DNA from: JAVBPP01 sp031549535
Lineage (GTDB): Bacteria; Bacillota; Clostridia; Oscillospirales; Acutalibacteraceae
Assembly (NCBI GenBank): GCA_031549535.1
Contig: JAVBPP010000052.1
Coordinates: forward strand, 9,938-73,937
Length of the DNA: 64,000 nucleotides
Direction of reading: 5' to 3'
The notes under the pieces were generated by a model that had not been told where the DNA came from, searched no databases, and was given only the letters and a program-made list of their open reading frames with translations. Position numbers and translations under genes: made by a program. Below are positions 1 to 8,122 of the stretch, one piece after another; position 1 is the first letter of the stretch, and each line of letters begins with the position of its first letter.

Positions 1-37
1 GGCAGCCTGTTTGTTCGCTGAATTGTTGTACAGTCAT
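1..37 (-). CDS. 5' end of a truncated gene downstream of the sensory hydrogenase
   Basis: Only the first 12 codons lie in the window: ATG at 37 reading leftward gives MTVQQFSEQTGC. A ribosome binding site (AGGAAA) sits a suitable distance upstream, and the start is 14 bases after the stop of the hydrogenase-like gene, so it is probably the fourth gene of that operon. The opening residues resemble the start of DRTGG or HPr-kinase-related small proteins that often neighbour such hydrogenase genes, but 12 residues cannot settle this. The gene continues beyond base 1. Confidence 0.5.
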   Translation of the reverse strand, partial: MTVQQFSEQTGC

Positions 38-51
38 ACGCTCATTTTCCT

Positions 52-1353
52 TTACTCTTTTTCCGGCTTGCGAAACGGAGCCGGTATGTAGCGCTGCATG
101 TCCCTCTCACCCATGCCCTCCCGCTGGCGGAACACACAGTCGTTTTCACTCACAAGGCCCTGCACCACATCCTCCGCCAAGGCGCGGCAGGTGGGGGCGC
201 CACAGGTGCCACAGTCCAGCCCCGGCAGACGTTCCAGCAGTTCGTTAATCATGTGCATTACCGTCATCGCGTCCTGAATATTATCCGCCAGCTTTAATGC
301 GTCGGAGGCCTCAAGAGGTTTTTCCCAACGCAAGATCTCGGGAATGCCTTCGCCCTCCAGGTGATTACAGGAAACGGGCAGATATTTGCGCAAAAGCCCC
401 AATCTTGCCTTTGCGATATAGGGGTTTTCTGAGGTCAGGCAGCCGCCTACGCAGCCGCAGGTGCAGGCGTTCAGCTCCGCGAACTCCAGGCGCGAGAGCT
501 TTTCGTCCTCAATCTCCCCCAAAACCTGCATCACGTTCTCGATGCCGTCCGCAGCCAGGTATTGGTCGCGCAGCAAAGCGGAGGCCTCTCCCCCGCTGGA
601 CGCCCAGCTGACGCCGATAATGCCGGAGTGGCTCATCGGCTCCGGCTGCTCAACCAGCTTCATCTCCCGCAGTAAAACGGCATGAATATCCATAAAGGCA
701 ATTGCACCGTCGATATTTGATTTTTCGCGCCCCAGCGGCTGGCGGATATCCGTAATTTTTGCCGGGCAGGGTGTTAAAAAGAAGATGCCGATTTTCTCGC
801 CGGGCAGCCCGGTTTTTTGCATGGCTTCTTCCCGCGCCAGACGCGCCGCCTCCTCCATGGGGGGGACTAGGGGCAGTAAGTTCGGAATCAGCTTGGGAAA
901 GCAGACACGAATCAAACGGCAAACAGCCGGGCAGGCTGTGGAAATCACGGGTTTTTTCACATCCGCTTGATCCATAAAGCGCCGCGTGGCGTCCGAAATC
1001 AGCTCCGCTCCGCGCGAAACGGGAAAACAATCGTCAAAGCCCAGCATTTTCAGTGCAGTGAGCACATAGTCAATGTCATCCAGCTTGCTGAACTGCCCGT
1101 AAAGCGCGGGCGCAGGTAAGGCGATGCGGTATTCATAGTCCAACAGCCTGTTCATGGAATCGCGCTGCGCAACCTTGGCATGGTGGGGGCACACGCGAAT
1201 ACAGACTCCGCAATCGATGCAGAGCTCCGGGCGTATTTGTGCCTTGCCGTTGCGCACGCGAATTGCCTGCGTGGGGCAGCGCTGCATGCAATGTGTGCAG
1301 CCCTTGCATTTATCGGTATCCAGCCGAACCGAATGGTAGAAAGCATCTGACAT
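52..1353 (-). CDS. Sensory-type [FeFe] hydrogenase-like iron-sulfur protein
   Basis: A 433-residue cytosolic protein. Two ferredoxin-type 4Fe-4S motifs open it (C16, C19, C22, C26 and C45, C48, C51, C55). A hydrogenase large-subunit domain follows, with altered H-cluster motifs: TACPAV in place of TSCxPxW (about residue 140), TPCPAK (about 197) and CTCGCVGGC (about 300). A further cysteine cluster (CGTCGAPTC, about 385) is typical of the PF04060 Fe-S domain. This layout matches the putative H2- or redox-sensing hydrogenases of Clostridia rather than catalytic HydA. Its operon partners are an RsbW-like ATPase and a DRTGG protein, which supports signalling. All four predicted H-cluster cysteines appear to be kept. 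Whether it turns over H2 cannot be told from sequence. Confidence 0.85.
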   Translation of the reverse strand: MSDAFYHSVRLDTDKCKGCTHCMQRCPTQAIRVRNGKAQIRPELCIDCGVCIRVCPHHAKVAQRDSMNRLLDYEYRIALPAPALYGQFSKLDDIDYVLTALKMLGFDDCFPVSRGAELISDATRRFMDQADVKKPVISTACPAVCRLIRVCFPKLIPNLLPLVPPMEEAARLAREEAMQKTGLPGEKIGIFFLTPCPAKITDIRQPLGREKSNIDGAIAFMDIHAVLLREMKLVEQPEPMSHSGIIGVSWASSGGEASALLRDQYLAADGIENVMQVLGEIEDEKLSRLEFAELNACTCGCVGGCLTSENPYIAKARLGLLRKYLPVSCNHLEGEGIPEILRWEKPLEASDALKLADNIQDAMTVMHMINELLERLPGLDCGTCGAPTCRALAEDVVQGLVSENDCVFRQREGMGERDMQRYIPAPFRKPEKE

Positions 1354-1380
1354 GCCGCATCCATTCTCCTTTACCTAACG

Positions 1381-1812
1381 TTATTTCACATAGACTTTCA
1401 TGGTTAGCGTGGTGCCGACACCCAGCTCGGTATCCACCTGCATTTCATCGGTGTATTTCTTAATGTTCGGCAGCCCCATACCCGCGCCGAAGCCCAGAGA
1501 CCGGATGTTATCCGGGGCGGTGGAGTACCCCGCCTGCATGGCGAGCTCCACGTTTTCAATCCCCGGCCCTTGGTCAGCCAAAATGACCTCTACATATTCC
1601 GGCGTAATCTCAACATCCGCCTGGCCGTTTCCGGCGTGAATAACCATGTTGATTTCGCCTTCATACATGGCAATTGCCACGTTTTTTATCAAATCCGCGG
1701 GGAAGCCCAACTCTTTTAACACGCGCTTCACTTCTCCGGAGGCTTCCCCCGCGCGCGTAAAATCGGTTCCGTCTACCTCATAGTGCAATTTTAACACATG
1801 CGCTTCGCTCAT
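1381..1812 (-). CDS. RsbW-like GHKL ATPase (anti-sigma/serine kinase fold)
   Basis: A 143-residue single-domain histidine-kinase-like ATPase. The N box lies in AIAMYEGEINMVIHA (about residues 47-61), and the G1 and G2 boxes are visible as DQGPGIENVE (about 89) and GFGAGMGLPNIKK (about 107). It has no dimerisation/phosphoacceptor helix, so it resembles RsbW/SpoIIAB-type serine kinases rather than a sensor histidine kinase. It lies 27 bases upstream of the sensory hydrogenase gene and 30 bases downstream of the DRTGG gene, in one operon. A role in relaying a redox or H2 signal is inferred from position only. The partner protein is not known. Confidence 0.85.
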   Translation of the reverse strand: MSEAHVLKLHYEVDGTDFTRAGEASGEVKRVLKELGFPADLIKNVAIAMYEGEINMVIHAGNGQADVEITPEYVEVILADQGPGIENVELAMQAGYSTAPDNIRSLGFGAGMGLPNIKKYTDEMQVDTELGVGTTLTMKVYVK

Positions 1813-1842
1813 AACGCCAATCCTCTCTCCATCCTTTTCCCC

Positions 1843-2199
1843 TCACTGTTTGCAATCCATCGCGCCGCGCAGGCCGTGCTGATATAGCAGGCCGCAGGAG
1901 GAAAACATCTCCCGCTCCGTGCACAGCAGCACAATTCCTTTCTGTTTTGCAAGAGTAATCATGTCCTGATCCGGCCGTTTGCCCCGCACAAAAACGATGC
2001 ATTTCATATCCATCATTTCCGCGGTTCGCACCGCCTGTGGATTGACAAGGCCGGTGAGCATAACGGCCTGTTCCTTCACAAAAGCCAACACATCGCTCAT
2101 CATATCGCTGCCGCAGGCAGTAAACACCTCGGTATCCAGCAAGTCTTCTCCGCTGATAATTTCTGCTTTCAAAATGTCTTTTAGCACAGTAACGGTCAT
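1843..2199 (-). CDS. DRTGG-domain protein
   Basis: A 118-residue soluble protein resembling stand-alone DRTGG domains, which are also found in CBS-domain and BioD-like phosphotransacetylase proteins. Visible features are the opening MTVTVLKDILKAEIISGE, a central TGLVNPQAVRTAEMMDM and a conserved VFVRGKRPDQDMITLAKQKGI segment. No catalytic residues are recognisable and a ligand-sensing role is only inferred. It is the first gene of the leftward sensory hydrogenase operon, directly behind a consensus promoter (2235-2263). Proteins of this type repeatedly accompany [FeFe] hydrogenases in Clostridia, but their job is not established. Confidence 0.7.
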   Translation of the reverse strand: MTVTVLKDILKAEIISGEDLLDTEVFTACGSDMMSDVLAFVKEQAVMLTGLVNPQAVRTAEMMDMKCIVFVRGKRPDQDMITLAKQKGIVLLCTEREMFSSCGLLYQHGLRGAMDCKQ

Positions 2200-2234
2200 A
2201 CCGTTCCCCCCTACTTAATTTATGGGCTGCAACC

Positions 2235-2263
2235 AGTATACAGTATTGGATTGTTTTTTTCAA
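2235..2263 (-). promoter_or_regulatory. Sigma-A promoter of the sensory hydrogenase operon
   Basis: On the minus strand TTGAAA (2258-2263) and TATACT (2235-2240) are separated by exactly 17 bases, about 35 bases upstream of the DRTGG start codon. No operator-like dyad is obvious nearby. Confidence 0.7.
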
Positions 2264-2326
2264 TACGGGTAAAAAAGGAACTGTTGTGGGCATACTATTT
2301 TTATCAAAATTTATTGAGGTGGCAGT

Positions 2327-4354
2327 ATGACCTATACCTTGGAGCGCAATGCGGACGGCAGTTATAATGTATTGCTGCGCTATGAACAAAACGATACGGA
2401 GTTTTCTATGGATTTTTTTTCAAACGAGGCCCTTTCTCGTTACGCGGAGGAAATTGGCGCTTTTTTGGAGCGGCAGGGTAAAAATTTGCGGCTGCACGCG
2501 GTGACAATTCTAATTTCCGGCGTAATTATCGCCTCCATTCCGGCGGTTGCCCTGATTCAGGCACAGGCGGCGCAGCCGGAGGAGGGGCGTTACAGCATGG
2601 CCTACCTCTACACGGGGAGCGACCAGCAGCAAATTCAATATGTCAAAAACGCGGACATCAGCCTGCATGTGGTTGCGCCCAGCTGGTTTGATATCCGCAG
2701 CGACGGCAGCCTACTCACGCATTACCTCAACCCAACGCTCATTGGCGCGATGCACGCGGAAGGAATTCGCGTTGTGCCCTTTTTGAGCAACCATTGGGAT
2801 AGGGCGGGCGGCATTGCCTTTTTGCAAAATATAGATGCAAACAGCACGGCGTTGGCGAATGCCGTGCTGCAGAATAATTTGGACGGCGTCAACGTGGACA
2901 TTGAAAATGTTACGCACAATGAACGCGCGCAGTATGCGGAGTTTGTGCGCCAACTGCGGCAAAAGTTGCCCCCCGACAAGGAGGTTTCCGTTGCGGTTGC
3001 GGCGAACCCAAACGGTTGGACAAGCGGTTGGCACGGCTCTTATGATTATGCGAAGCTCGGACAGTATGCAGATCACCTGTTTCTCATGACGTATGATGAA
3101 AGCTGGCAGGGCGGCCCGGCGGGTCCGGTGGCCTCCATTGGTTTTGTGGAGCGTTCCGTGCAATATGCCCTGCGCTATGTGCCGAGTGAAAAAATTGTGC
3201 TGGGTCTGCCGCTGTTCGGGCGGCTTTGGAGCGACAGCGGTTTTAACGGCAACGGCGTGTATCTCAGCTATGCCGCAACGCTTCTGAACAGCTACAACGC
3301 TGTTGTGAGTTTTGATGAGCAATCTCTCTCGCCCAAGGCAAGCTTTACCGTGCGTGAGGGAGACCCAGCCTATTCCGTCAACGGCAAAAAGTTACTTCCC
3401 GGCAATTATACGCTCTGGTTTGAAAATAAAGTTTCTATTGAGAAAAAGCTTGGTCTGGTCACAAAATATAATCTCAAGGGAGCGGGCAGTTGGGCGCTGG
3501 GGCAGGAAACACAGGATATTTGGGAGGACTATACCGCAGTGCTGAACAACCGAAGTAGTACAACGGCCAATACCGGAACTGGCGGTGCGGATACCAGCAG
3601 TGATGCAAGCACGCCCGATACAACTAAAGGCGATGAAAGCCCGGCCGCTCCGGAGCCGACGACAGCTACGCCGACCGCTCCCGCAAAAACGGCCGCCGGT
3701 AACTCCAAAAACACAAAAAAAGACAGCTCTTCCGGTTCAACCAAAACAGAGGGTGGCAAGAGCAGCCCCGGTAAACCGAAAACCGAAAAAGCCACAACCG
3801 TTACTACTACGGCTTCGCCTTTACAAAACCAAAGAGCTTCCGGCGTTGGGGCATCACAGCAAGGGTCGGTTAGCGCGACGCCTCAAACTGCATTGCCGGA
3901 GGTTCTTACGAAAAATTCACTGCTTACGCCGGTTGCTGTCAATACGCAGGATGACTCATTAATTTCCCGTTTGAAAGCCGCCCTGCGCGGGGAAGCGAAG
4001 GGCGGCGCTCAAAATAGCTTTGCCGAATCTGCGCAAGCTGTTGCTGCCGCGCCGGAAAGCGTAATGGGCTCCATCCTGGCACAGTTCAGCCAAAGCGCCC
4101 AGGTGAATGCTTCGGAAGAAAAAACGCAGCCTCTGATCAACGAGACTGCGTTAACACCGCGTAATCTTGTGGAAAGCGCGCATATCGGGATTGAGGATGC
4201 GATTGTCTATGACGCGCCACACGGCTCTGTCATTGGCCGGGTTGCCGCGGGCAGCGCCTTGTTTCTGTTCGGCATCAGTGCGGCGGGTTATTATGTCATC
4301 CGCTGGAAACAGGGGCAGGCCTTTATCCGGCAAGAGGCAGTTGTTCCAAAATAA
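2327..4354 (+). CDS. Membrane-anchored glycoside hydrolase family 18 protein
   Basis: A 675-residue protein. A cytoplasmic N-terminus of about 55 residues leads to one membrane segment (about 57-78, LHAVTILISGVIIASIPAVAL), then a GH18 barrel (about 85-410). The active-site motif reads DGVNVDIE, with D186, D191 and the acid E193; the middle Asp of DxxDxDxE is Asn, as in spore-cortex and germination GH18 enzymes of the YaaH/SleL type. A Thr/Ser/Lys/Pro-rich low-complexity linker (about 410-600) follows, then an SH3-like tail (about 632-672). LysM domains, usual in the spore enzymes, are absent. It probably cleaves N-acetylglucosamine-containing polymers (peptidoglycan or chitin-like) outside the membrane. 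It converges on parA with a gap of only 4 bases. The start has the Shine-Dalgarno sequence GAGGTGG. Confidence 0.85.
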   Translation: MTYTLERNADGSYNVLLRYEQNDTEFSMDFFSNEALSRYAEEIGAFLERQGKNLRLHAVTILISGVIIASIPAVALIQAQAAQPEEGRYSMAYLYTGSDQQQIQYVKNADISLHVVAPSWFDIRSDGSLLTHYLNPTLIGAMHAEGIRVVPFLSNHWDRAGGIAFLQNIDANSTALANAVLQNNLDGVNVDIENVTHNERAQYAEFVRQLRQKLPPDKEVSVAVAANPNGWTSGWHGSYDYAKLGQYADHLFLMTYDESWQGGPAGPVASIGFVERSVQYALRYVPSEKIVLGLPLFGRLWSDSGFNGNGVYLSYAATLLNSYNAVVSFDEQSLSPKASFTVREGDPAYSVNGKKLLPGNYTLWFENKVSIEKKLGLVTKYNLKGAGSWALGQETQDIWEDYTAVLNNRSSTTANTGTGGADTSSDASTPDTTKGDESPAAPEPTTATPTAPAKTAAGNSKNTKKDSSSGSTKTEGGKSSPGKPKTEKATTVTTTASPLQNQRASGVGASQQGSVSATPQTALPEVLTKNSLLTPVAVNTQDDSLISRLKAALRGEAKGGAQNSFAESAQAVAAAPESVMGSILAQFSQSAQVNASEEKTQPLINETALTPRNLVESAHIGIEDAIVYDAPHGSVIGRVAAGSALFLFGISAAGYYVIRWKQGQAFIRQEAVVPK

Positions 4355-4358
4355 TGGT

Positions 4359-5150
4359 TTATCGTTTCACGCCGTTTTGCTTCAACAGTTCTGCCGCAAG
4401 GGCGTCGTAAGCTTCGGTGCCCCGCGAATGCTTGTCATAGTACAAAACAGGCTGCCCGTAGCTGGGCGCCTCGGAGAGGCGTATATTGCGCGGAATAACG
4501 GTTGCATATACTTTTTGCGGAAAAAAGCGCTTCACTTCCTCCACCACCTGCTGGGTGAGGTTCAGCCGGCCGTCGAACATGGTGAGCAGCACGCCCTCCA
4601 TCTCGAGCATGGGGTTATACAGCCGCTTAATCTGCCGCACCGTGGACATCAGTTGAGAAAGACCCTCGAGCGCATAATATTCACATTGAATCGGAACCAA
4701 AATAGTATCTGCCGCGCACAAGCCGTTTAAGGTAATCAAACCGAGCGAGGGCGGGCAATCCAAAAAGATAAAGTCAAACTCTTCCTTGATTGGCGCAAGA
4801 GCATTTTTCAGCCGGGACTCCCGCTGCTGCATCTCCACCAGCTCCAGCTCCGCCCCGGCCAGCGCCATGCTGGAGGGCAGCACCCAGGTGTTTACAAAGG
4901 CTGTCTGCAGCATAATTTCTTTTGCACCAATGCCGCCAATAATGGCGTCGTAGGAGGAGCGCTGCAGCTCTCGCTTGTTCACCCCCAGCCCACTGGTTGT
5001 GTTCCCCTGCGGGTCGATATCCACCAAAAGCACCCGGCAGCCCATGGCTCCGAGCGCGGCGCTTACATTGACAGCTGTTGTTGTTTTTCCGACGCCGCCC
5101 TTCTGGTTGACGATGGCAATAATCTTTCCAATATGTTTCACGTGAAACAT
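4359..5150 (-). CDS. parA: ParA/Soj chromosome-partitioning ATPase
   Basis: A 263-residue ParA/MinD-family ATPase. It has the deviant Walker A motif KGGVGKTT (17-24), Walker A' DIDPQGN (about 45-51) and Walker B FIFLDCPP (about 128-135). As a Soj homologue it would bind DNA as an ATP dimer and work with ParB/Spo0J in origin segregation and DnaA control. No parB is adjacent: a GH18 gene lies downstream and a permease upstream, whereas soj-spo0J is the usual pair. The N-terminus MFHVKH is itself encoded by a parS site overlapping the ATG (5134-5149). The start is supported by GGAGG just upstream. Confidence 0.93.
   Translation of the reverse strand: MFHVKHIGKIIAIVNQKGGVGKTTTAVNVSAALGAMGCRVLLVDIDPQGNTTSGLGVNKRELQRSSYDAIIGGIGAKEIMLQTAFVNTWVLPSSMALAGAELELVEMQQRESRLKNALAPIKEEFDFIFLDCPPSLGLITLNGLCAADTILVPIQCEYYALEGLSQLMSTVRQIKRLYNPMLEMEGVLLTMFDGRLNLTQQVVEEVKRFFPQKVYATVIPRNIRLSEAPSYGQPVLYYDKHSRGTEAYDALAAELLKQNGVKR
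5134..5149. promoter_or_regulatory. parS: parS site overlapping the parA start codon
   Basis: TGTTTCACGTGAAACA is a perfect 16-base palindrome and matches the consensus of bacterial parS sites (TGTTNCACGTGAAACA type). It covers codons 1-6 of parA. ParB/Spo0J bound here could load clamps on DNA and also hinder parA initiation; the second effect is inference. Confidence 0.9.
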
Positions 5151-5180
5151 CCTCCGTTGGTTTTAGCGTTTAGGTTTACC

Positions 5181-5189
5181 AGTATAGCA
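5181..5189 (-). promoter_or_regulatory. Extended -10 promoter element of parA
   Basis: On the minus strand TGC-TATACT forms an extended -10 element, 30 bases upstream of the parA start. A convincing -35 hexamer is not seen, which is common for extended -10 promoters. Confidence 0.45.
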
Positions 5190-5234
5190 CAGCAGCGGGA
5201 CTAGGGGAAGATGTTCTTGATAAAAATAATAGCA

Positions 5235-6416
5235 TCATGAGTCTGTCTTCTCCTCTTTCTGCGCAACCTTCCCGCGGCGCCAAACATGGATGATGCCCTC
5301 GTCGTTGAGCACTTTGATTAAAATGAATACAATGGGCAACAAAAACAGCCCAATAAAACCGAACAGCTGCAGCCCGAGGTACATGCCCATAATGGTTAAA
5401 ATGGAAGGAAGTCCAAGATTTGCGGCCACAAGCTTTGGCTCAATAAACTGACGTAGCACTGTGATTATGGCGTATAGCACCAAAATACCAATACCCAAAC
5501 CAATCTTGTCTGTAAGCAGGCTGAAAACGCCCCAGGGCAGTAATATCGTCCCTGTGCCCAAAACGGGGAGGATGTCCACCACGGCGATAATAGCCGCAAT
5601 CGCGATAATGTATTGGCTGTCAAACAAACCGGCAAGGTATAGAATAAACAGGCCTATCGTCACCTCTGCAAAGGTGATGGCAATGAGCGTCACATAGCTT
5701 TTGCCCAGCTTTGCCAGCGCGGAAGAAACAATCCGTTTCGTGGCGTCTAAAACCGGCTGTTTTTTCTGCGGAATCTGCCTGCGGACAAAGGCCATCAGCA
5801 TGGGAAATTCCGCAGTCATAAAGATACTTGCAATGATAGCCACCACAACCGCAATAATAATGCTTGGTATCTGCTTTGCCGTAGTCCAAATGCCGCTTAA
5901 CGGTGTTGCAATCCAGCTCATGCTGAGCGAGCCACCTTTATCGGGAACGCCTTCCTCGCCGCTCACCTGCGCAAGCAGTGTATCGCTGAAGCCTTCCAGC
6001 GCAGTTTTTGCCGCGGTCTCCAAAGAGTCCGGTAAAAACTTCATGTTCCTCACGATGTTCTGCTCAATGAGTTTAATGGTGTTTGGTAAATCCTCTAAGT
6101 ATGTCATCAAATAACTGCCAAAATTTTGCAACTCATTTGCCAGCTTAACGCCGACCACCGCCAAAAGCGTTACGACCAAAAGCACAAAGAGCAACACGAA
6201 AACAGCCGAAAGCATGCCACGCTTTAAAAACGAAAAGCGTTCTGTTATTTTGCGTATCGGCTTTTGCAAAACCGCAGCCACAAGCAATGCAAAAATAAAA
6301 GGCGAAAACAGCCAAAACGCGTACTTCATAAACAGATAAAATGCACCGATTAAAATCACAAAATAAAAGGTGCTGATTACAAAATTTCTGCGCCGTTCTA
6401 TCGTTTCCAGTTTCAA
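5235..6416 (-). CDS. AI-2E (YtvI/PerM-like) family permease
   Basis: A membrane protein of 393 residues with seven or eight predicted membrane helices, in the AI-2 exporter/PerM superfamily. Two N-terminal helices (around 12-55) and a third (around 60-90) precede an extracellular or soluble loop, then the conserved C-terminal helices including the PVLGTG-ILLPWG region. Substrates of this family are mostly unknown; some members export autoinducer-2 or move Na+/H+. I place the start at TTG 6416 and not at the longer ATG at 6476. AAAGGAGGG stands just before TTG, and TTG overlaps the tadA stop as TTGA, a coupling arrangement. The gene is the last of the CPBP protease-tadA-permease operon. Confidence 0.85.
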   Translation of the reverse strand: MKLETIERRRNFVISTFYFVILIGAFYLFMKYAFWLFSPFIFALLVAAVLQKPIRKITERFSFLKRGMLSAVFVLLFVLLVVTLLAVVGVKLANELQNFGSYLMTYLEDLPNTIKLIEQNIVRNMKFLPDSLETAAKTALEGFSDTLLAQVSGEEGVPDKGGSLSMSWIATPLSGIWTTAKQIPSIIIAVVVAIIASIFMTAEFPMLMAFVRRQIPQKKQPVLDATKRIVSSALAKLGKSYVTLIAITFAEVTIGLFILYLAGLFDSQYIIAIAAIIAVVDILPVLGTGTILLPWGVFSLLTDKIGLGIGILVLYAIITVLRQFIEPKLVAANLGLPSILTIMGMYLGLQLFGFIGLFLLPIVFILIKVLNDEGIIHVWRRGKVAQKEEKTDS

Positions 6417-6889
6417 GCCTGTCCCTCCTTTTTTTGCCGCAACTCCAAAAAAAATTTCTGCAACAGCTCTGCGCATGCCTCCCGCGCAAAACCCCCAACT
6501 ATCATTGGTCTGTGGTTAAGCGGGTAATCAAACAGTTTTATGACGCTTTCTGCTGCGCCCGCCTTCGCGTCATACGCGCCGAACACCAAGCGCTTGATTC
6601 GTGCGTTCACAATGGCACCCGCGCACATCGGGCAGGGCTCCAAGGTTACAAAAAGCTCGCACTGCCAGAGCCGCCAGCCGCCTAAATTGCGGCAAGCCTG
6701 CGCAATTGCCTCCAGCTCCGCATGAGCCAGGGCGTTTTTATCCGTCTCCCGCCGGTTTCTGCCGCGCCCGACAATTACGCCGTCCTTTGCGACAACCGCG
6801 CCCACGGGCACTTCTCCCTGCCGATACGCCTCCTTGGCCAAGCGCAGGGCTTCCTGCATCAATTCTTCATCTGTCATGCGTGCACTCAT
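6413..6889 (-). CDS. tadA: tRNA(adenosine-34) deaminase TadA
   Basis: A 158-residue cytidine/deoxycytidylate deaminase-fold enzyme. It has the zinc ligands and catalytic acid in H56-A-E58 and the PCPMC motif (C86, C89). It converts A34 to inosine in tRNA-Arg(ACG), needed to read CGN codons. The start at 6889 overlaps the stop of the upstream CPBP protease gene (ATGA) and has no strong ribosome binding site of its own, which suggests translational coupling; a second in-frame ATG at 6877 is also possible. The stop overlaps the TTG start of the next gene. The length is usual for the family. Confidence 0.95.
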   Translation of the reverse strand: MSARMTDEELMQEALRLAKEAYRQGEVPVGAVVAKDGVIVGRGRNRRETDKNALAHAELEAIAQACRNLGGWRLWQCELFVTLEPCPMCAGAIVNARIKRLVFGAYDAKAGAAESVIKLFDYPLNHRPMIVGGFAREACAELLQKFFLELRQKKEGQA

Positions 6890-7890
6890 ACGAATTCAAT
6901 TGTCTGCCAGGTTGTAAACACAAGCAGGGCAATTGCCGCCAGCATCAGTGGTGAGGCAAAAAAGCTGCCTGCCTTGCCCCAGGCGGAAAGGCTATCCTTT
7001 GGCGGCGGGCAAAGGCGCCTGCCCCGGCTTTTGCGGTGGAACAAGGCGATGCCAGCCGCCCCGGTAAGCGCGATCACGGCAATGATGCCAAACAACACGG
7101 GCGCAACCTGCGCCTGGCCATATTCTTGAATCAGCGCCGACATCACAACGGAATAACAGTTGTTGCAAAAATGAATGATGACACCCGTCCAAACGCTGCC
7201 GGTCATAATCACATAATAACCCAGCGCAACCCCCAGCATCAAAGCAAAGGGCGCTTGAATCAAGTTGCCGTGCATAATGGCAAACAGCCCGGCGCTCGTT
7301 ACAATGGCAAAACGGTCGCCGTAACGGCGCAGCTGCTGCATCACAACGCCGCGCAGCGCAAATTCCTCCACCAACGCGGGCACCACCGCAACCTCCAAAA
7401 TCGCCAGCGCCAACCCGCCGGGTGTGAACGAGGGCGTAAATTCCGGAGCGTTCAATTTCATGCCGAAATGCTCCATAAGCGTCACGAAACCCGCCGTTAC
7501 ATAGCTTGCGCCGATTCCCATGAGCATGCCGGCAGGAACGGCCAGAGCCATCAAATCCTTCCGGTAAGGCTTGCCGAAGGAAGCCCGCACCCGGGGTAGT
7601 GAATCCTTGCGCAGGCGCATCACCAAATAAAACGAGCCAAAAATACCGCTGATACTGCAAAAAATTAATACGGCTGCAGCAAAGCTTTCACTTTGCTCAT
7701 ATAAGTTCTGAAGGCCCAACAGATACACAAGGCTTACAATCAGGTTACTCGCCAAATAAAAGCCCAACACACCCAGCCCCGCCAGAGTGCCCAAAATAAA
7801 TAATTGCTTCCGATCCCGGCGCTTTTTGGAAGGCGGCGGCGGTATTGATACGCCGGGCATTTGCGGCTGGTAGGGGGTATATCCATTCAT
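6886..7890 (-). CDS. CPBP-family intramembrane glutamic protease
   Basis: A 334-residue polytopic membrane protein of the CPBP (Abi/Rce1-like) family. The soluble Pro-rich N-terminus (about 1-28) is followed by about eight membrane helices. The signature EEFALRG (about residue 170) holds the paired glutamates, and the later conserved positions include the histidine in FAIMHG and the HFCNN motif. Members cleave proteins within the membrane or act in bacteriocin self-immunity; the substrate here is unknown. It is the first gene of an operon with tadA and the AI-2E-type permease, behind promoter 7939-7967. Confidence 0.88.
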   Translation of the reverse strand: MNGYTPYQPQMPGVSIPPPPSKKRRDRKQLFILGTLAGLGVLGFYLASNLIVSLVYLLGLQNLYEQSESFAAAVLIFCSISGIFGSFYLVMRLRKDSLPRVRASFGKPYRKDLMALAVPAGMLMGIGASYVTAGFVTLMEHFGMKLNAPEFTPSFTPGGLALAILEVAVVPALVEEFALRGVVMQQLRRYGDRFAIVTSAGLFAIMHGNLIQAPFALMLGVALGYYVIMTGSVWTGVIIHFCNNCYSVVMSALIQEYGQAQVAPVLFGIIAVIALTGAAGIALFHRKSRGRRLCPPPKDSLSAWGKAGSFFASPLMLAAIALLVFTTWQTIEFV

Positions 7891-7938
7891 GCTTTATCCT
7901 CACAGTATTTTCATTGTATTCTTTTACAATACTATTTT

Positions 7939-7967
7939 ATTATATCGGCTTTTTAATAAAATAACAA
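7939..7967 (-). promoter_or_regulatory. Sigma-A promoter of the CPBP protease-tadA-permease operon
   Basis: On the minus strand TTGTTA (7962-7967) and TATAAT (7939-7944) are separated by 17 bases, about 48 bases upstream of the protease start codon. Confidence 0.65.
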
Positions 7968-8002
7968 GCCGCTCGCCGGGATAAATGAAATTTTTTCCTG
8001 CC

Positions 8003-8031
8003 TTGAATTCCGCCGAATGAGAATGTATAAT
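8003..8031 (+). promoter_or_regulatory. Sigma-A promoter of the suf operon
   Basis: TTGAAT (8003-8008) and TATAAT (8026-8031) are spaced by 17 bases, giving an untranslated leader of about 85 bases before sufC. No recognisable IscR-like site is seen. Confidence 0.7.
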
Positions 8032-8122
8032 AGAATTGGGGAGAAAGAAGCTATTCTTTGACAGATTCTGTCTTTATATAAAAACAATATATGAAAACAA
8101 CGGAAGAGAAAGGTCAATGCAC

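Noticed and set aside
2290..2310. CATACTAT as a sporulation sigma-G type -10 before the GH18 gene
   Set aside because: The -10 resembles the consensus but no matching -35 (GHATR-like) is found at 17-19 bases, so the call is not supported.
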